A DNA stretch of 64,000 bases, from contig VXIS01000279.1 in assembly GCA_008704415.1 (NCBI GenBank), forward strand, positions 1 to 64,000, in the 5' to 3' direction. Source of the DNA: Sphaerosporella brunnea. Its lineage: Eukaryota > Ascomycota > Pezizomycetes > Pezizales > Pyronemataceae. Of the stretch, positions 62,923 through 64,000 are shown piece by piece. How positions within the stretch are numbered: the first letter of the stretch is position 1; every line of letters begins with the position of its first letter. Both the position numbers and the translations under genes were made by a program. The notes below the pieces were generated by a model that was given only the letters and a program-made list of their open reading frames with translations, was not told the DNA's origin and did no database searches.

Positions 62923-63187
62923 TACTCGACGAAAAAAAAAAAAAAAAAAAAAGTATTCGGACACTCACAGCCAAGCCACGCAGTGAAAAAAATCGATAAC
63001 TTCTCTGGATCTCACTCAAAAAATTTGGAAGAAGTCTCAAATTAAGAGATAGCAGTTGAAAACCCTTCAGGCATAAAGAATTTGTGCTGACGATTTTTTT
63101 TTGCGCTGTTGCGCTTTGGTGGGATACCCGCGGGTTGGGGCGCGTTGTTACGCAAGGTGTCCGAATACTTTTTTTTTCCGTCGAGTA
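62923..63187. mobile_element. Tc1/mariner-type MITE with TA duplications
   Basis: The element is 62925-63185 (261 bases), with TA at 62923-62924 and 63186-63187. The inverted ends read CTCGACG, then an A-run (20 on the left, 9 on the right), then GTATTCGGACAC. The A-run length differs between ends, as expected of slippage. No coding capacity. It directly abuts the upstream end of the LINE fragment, so it was inserted into or next to the LINE. Confidence 0.85.
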
Positions 63188-64000
63188 GTAGCGATCAGAA
63201 TGGTCTCTGTTGAGACTATCATGCTTCCGGTAGTCTGCAACTGCTGGCGATATATGTACCCTCATAGTGGTGTTATAATCGCAATACAACCGCCCCACCA
63301 CCTCAGCTGCGGTAACATCAAACCCACTTCCGCTGCTCAATCTGTCGCTTTCTCTTTGCTTTTGATGGACATACTCATTGGTGTTGGTGGCTATGACTTC
63401 GAGAAGGGTTTCAGGGAAAAAACAGTTGGAAGACATCAATAGCCTCCACAGTCCAACGAAATCGTATGTCTGGCGAAACGAAGATTGCACACACTGTGTG
63501 GAGGTGCAACAGGGGGCTACTGGGATAAAGGCCGCCTCGCTTGAAGCTTCCTAGGTAGTAGGCCGTGCTGCGGAGTGTGTATTGAGTGAGCATCTATGAT
63601 GCACTGCGTAATCGAAGAGCGAAGGGATGAACAGATTAAACTTGATGGAAAACAAAAACACAAAAACCCGGTCGTCGCTATATGGACATTGTGCGTGAAC
63701 GGGTGTAACTTGTAGCAACTAGGCGCAACCTAAGCCACCATGATAGCGGCGCCTCCTGTACAGTTACAATTCGGCCTATGCACCGATGCCCAGCCGTGGG
63801 TCTTGAGATCCCGTGAGGTTCCTGCCTTCTCGCCTTCCGCCGGCGAGGCATTGGATCCACCACGAATCTCCCACAACGCTCAACTATATGCCGCCGGGTG
63901 TTCATCCACATACTTCCGCCTTCCGTATTCCAAGCCTCATCGCACGACTAATAGGGTACGGTAGTGAGCGCTGGCGGGGGGATAGTGCAGTTCGAGGCGG
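63188..64000. other. No gene recognised
   Basis: The minus frame 62918-63490 (190 codons) runs across the MITE and its A-run and is an artefact of repeat composition. Nothing else is supported to the end of the window. Confidence 0.45.

Larger units (their letters stand above)
61850..62924 (-). mobile_element. LINE (Tad-like) 3' fragment, cut by a MITE at its upstream end
   Basis: On the minus strand, from 62922: end of the RT thumb region (LRWARDNAVAFDVGKTEALL, then ATRWLGVFLDGELTLLHRHN, KARTAEVR), MSNRQARAILGALPTSALGP, then in shifted frames the carboxy end AVAARFFQLRLQKAPPMAPY, HRTGRRTDDKC, and DDRCTEAVMDFLSTTGVGSW to a stop near 62056. The homologous end is in the 23640-24240 copy. Internal deletions and frameshifts show that it is dead. 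The 3' tail to about 61850 contains the hairpin GGCCGCTTGCGGCC (plus-strand reading, 61877-61890). The RT fingers and palm, including the active site, are missing. Confidence 0.75.

Noticed and set aside
62918..63490. 190-codon minus frame crossing the MITE
   Set aside because: It depends on the A-run reading as poly-Phe and crosses both ends of the element; an artefact.
1..64000. CRISPR arrays, bacterial operons, rRNA genes
   Set aside because: No regularly spaced direct repeats of CRISPR type, no ribosome-binding-site-led gene clusters and no rRNA signatures. Introns and transposon families indicate a fungal nuclear genome.

Overview
The window looks like nuclear DNA of a filamentous basidiomycete, probably an Agaricomycete. 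Evidence: TTAGGG-type telomere-like runs; short GT-AG introns of about 50 bases in every gene whose splicing could be read; and transposon families typical of Agaricomycetes (Ngaro-type tyrosine-recombinase retroelements, Tad-like LINEs, pogo/Fot, hAT, MULE and Tc1-like elements). It is gene-poor and repeat-rich, as expected of a subtelomeric or heterochromatic block. Most long open frames on the two strands are chance or antisense frames.

1-25 kb: four clusters of a degenerate GATCACTCGG-type repeat, two of them beside TTAGGG runs, then a series of internally deleted DNA transposons that can be delimited to the base: a Tc1-like element (6378-7914, TA duplications), a MITE (9320-9722), a MULE with long inverted ends and a 9-base target duplication (15740-16897), and a hAT element with an 8-base duplication (17231-18335). 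A solo copia LTR with a 5-base duplication lies at 19084-19254. A coiled-coil gene (22351-23296, minus strand) is frameshifted near its start. A LINE 3' fragment follows (about 23640-24240).

25-33 kb: a copia remnant with its 3' LTR, a small two-exon gene placed exactly between two related LTRs (26902-27169), a LINE 3' tail, a hAT end and a three-copy diverged repeat.

33-39 kb: a broken HNH-nuclease gene, then a nearly complete Ty1/copia retrotransposon (33933-38966, minus strand) with 208-base LTRs differing at one position and a GGGTT target duplication. It has an initiator-tRNA-Met-like primer site, a frameshifted gag, a UGA between gag and protease, a minisatellite between protease and integrase, and an open integrase-RT-RNase H frame.

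40-46.5 kb: a short probable gene, then a host gene interrupted by a pogo/Fot element (44017-46239) whose transposase has one frameshift.

46.8-51.8 kb: a nearly full-length Ngaro-type element with the A1-ORFs-B1-A2-B2 split-repeat layout. Its RT-RNase H frame has no AUG of its own and is in the same frame as gag across a UAG, so stop-codon readthrough is a plausible way of expressing pol. The tyrosine recombinase follows in the -1 frame.

52-64 kb: a 105-base near-perfect long inverted repeat made partly of 32-base tandem units, a poly(A) tract, two spliced genes of unknown function (57686-58362 and 59524-60460, minus strand), a FAR1/MULE-like exon, a second LINE 3' fragment, and a Tc1/mariner-type MITE abutting it. 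No tRNA, rRNA or CRISPR locus was seen.
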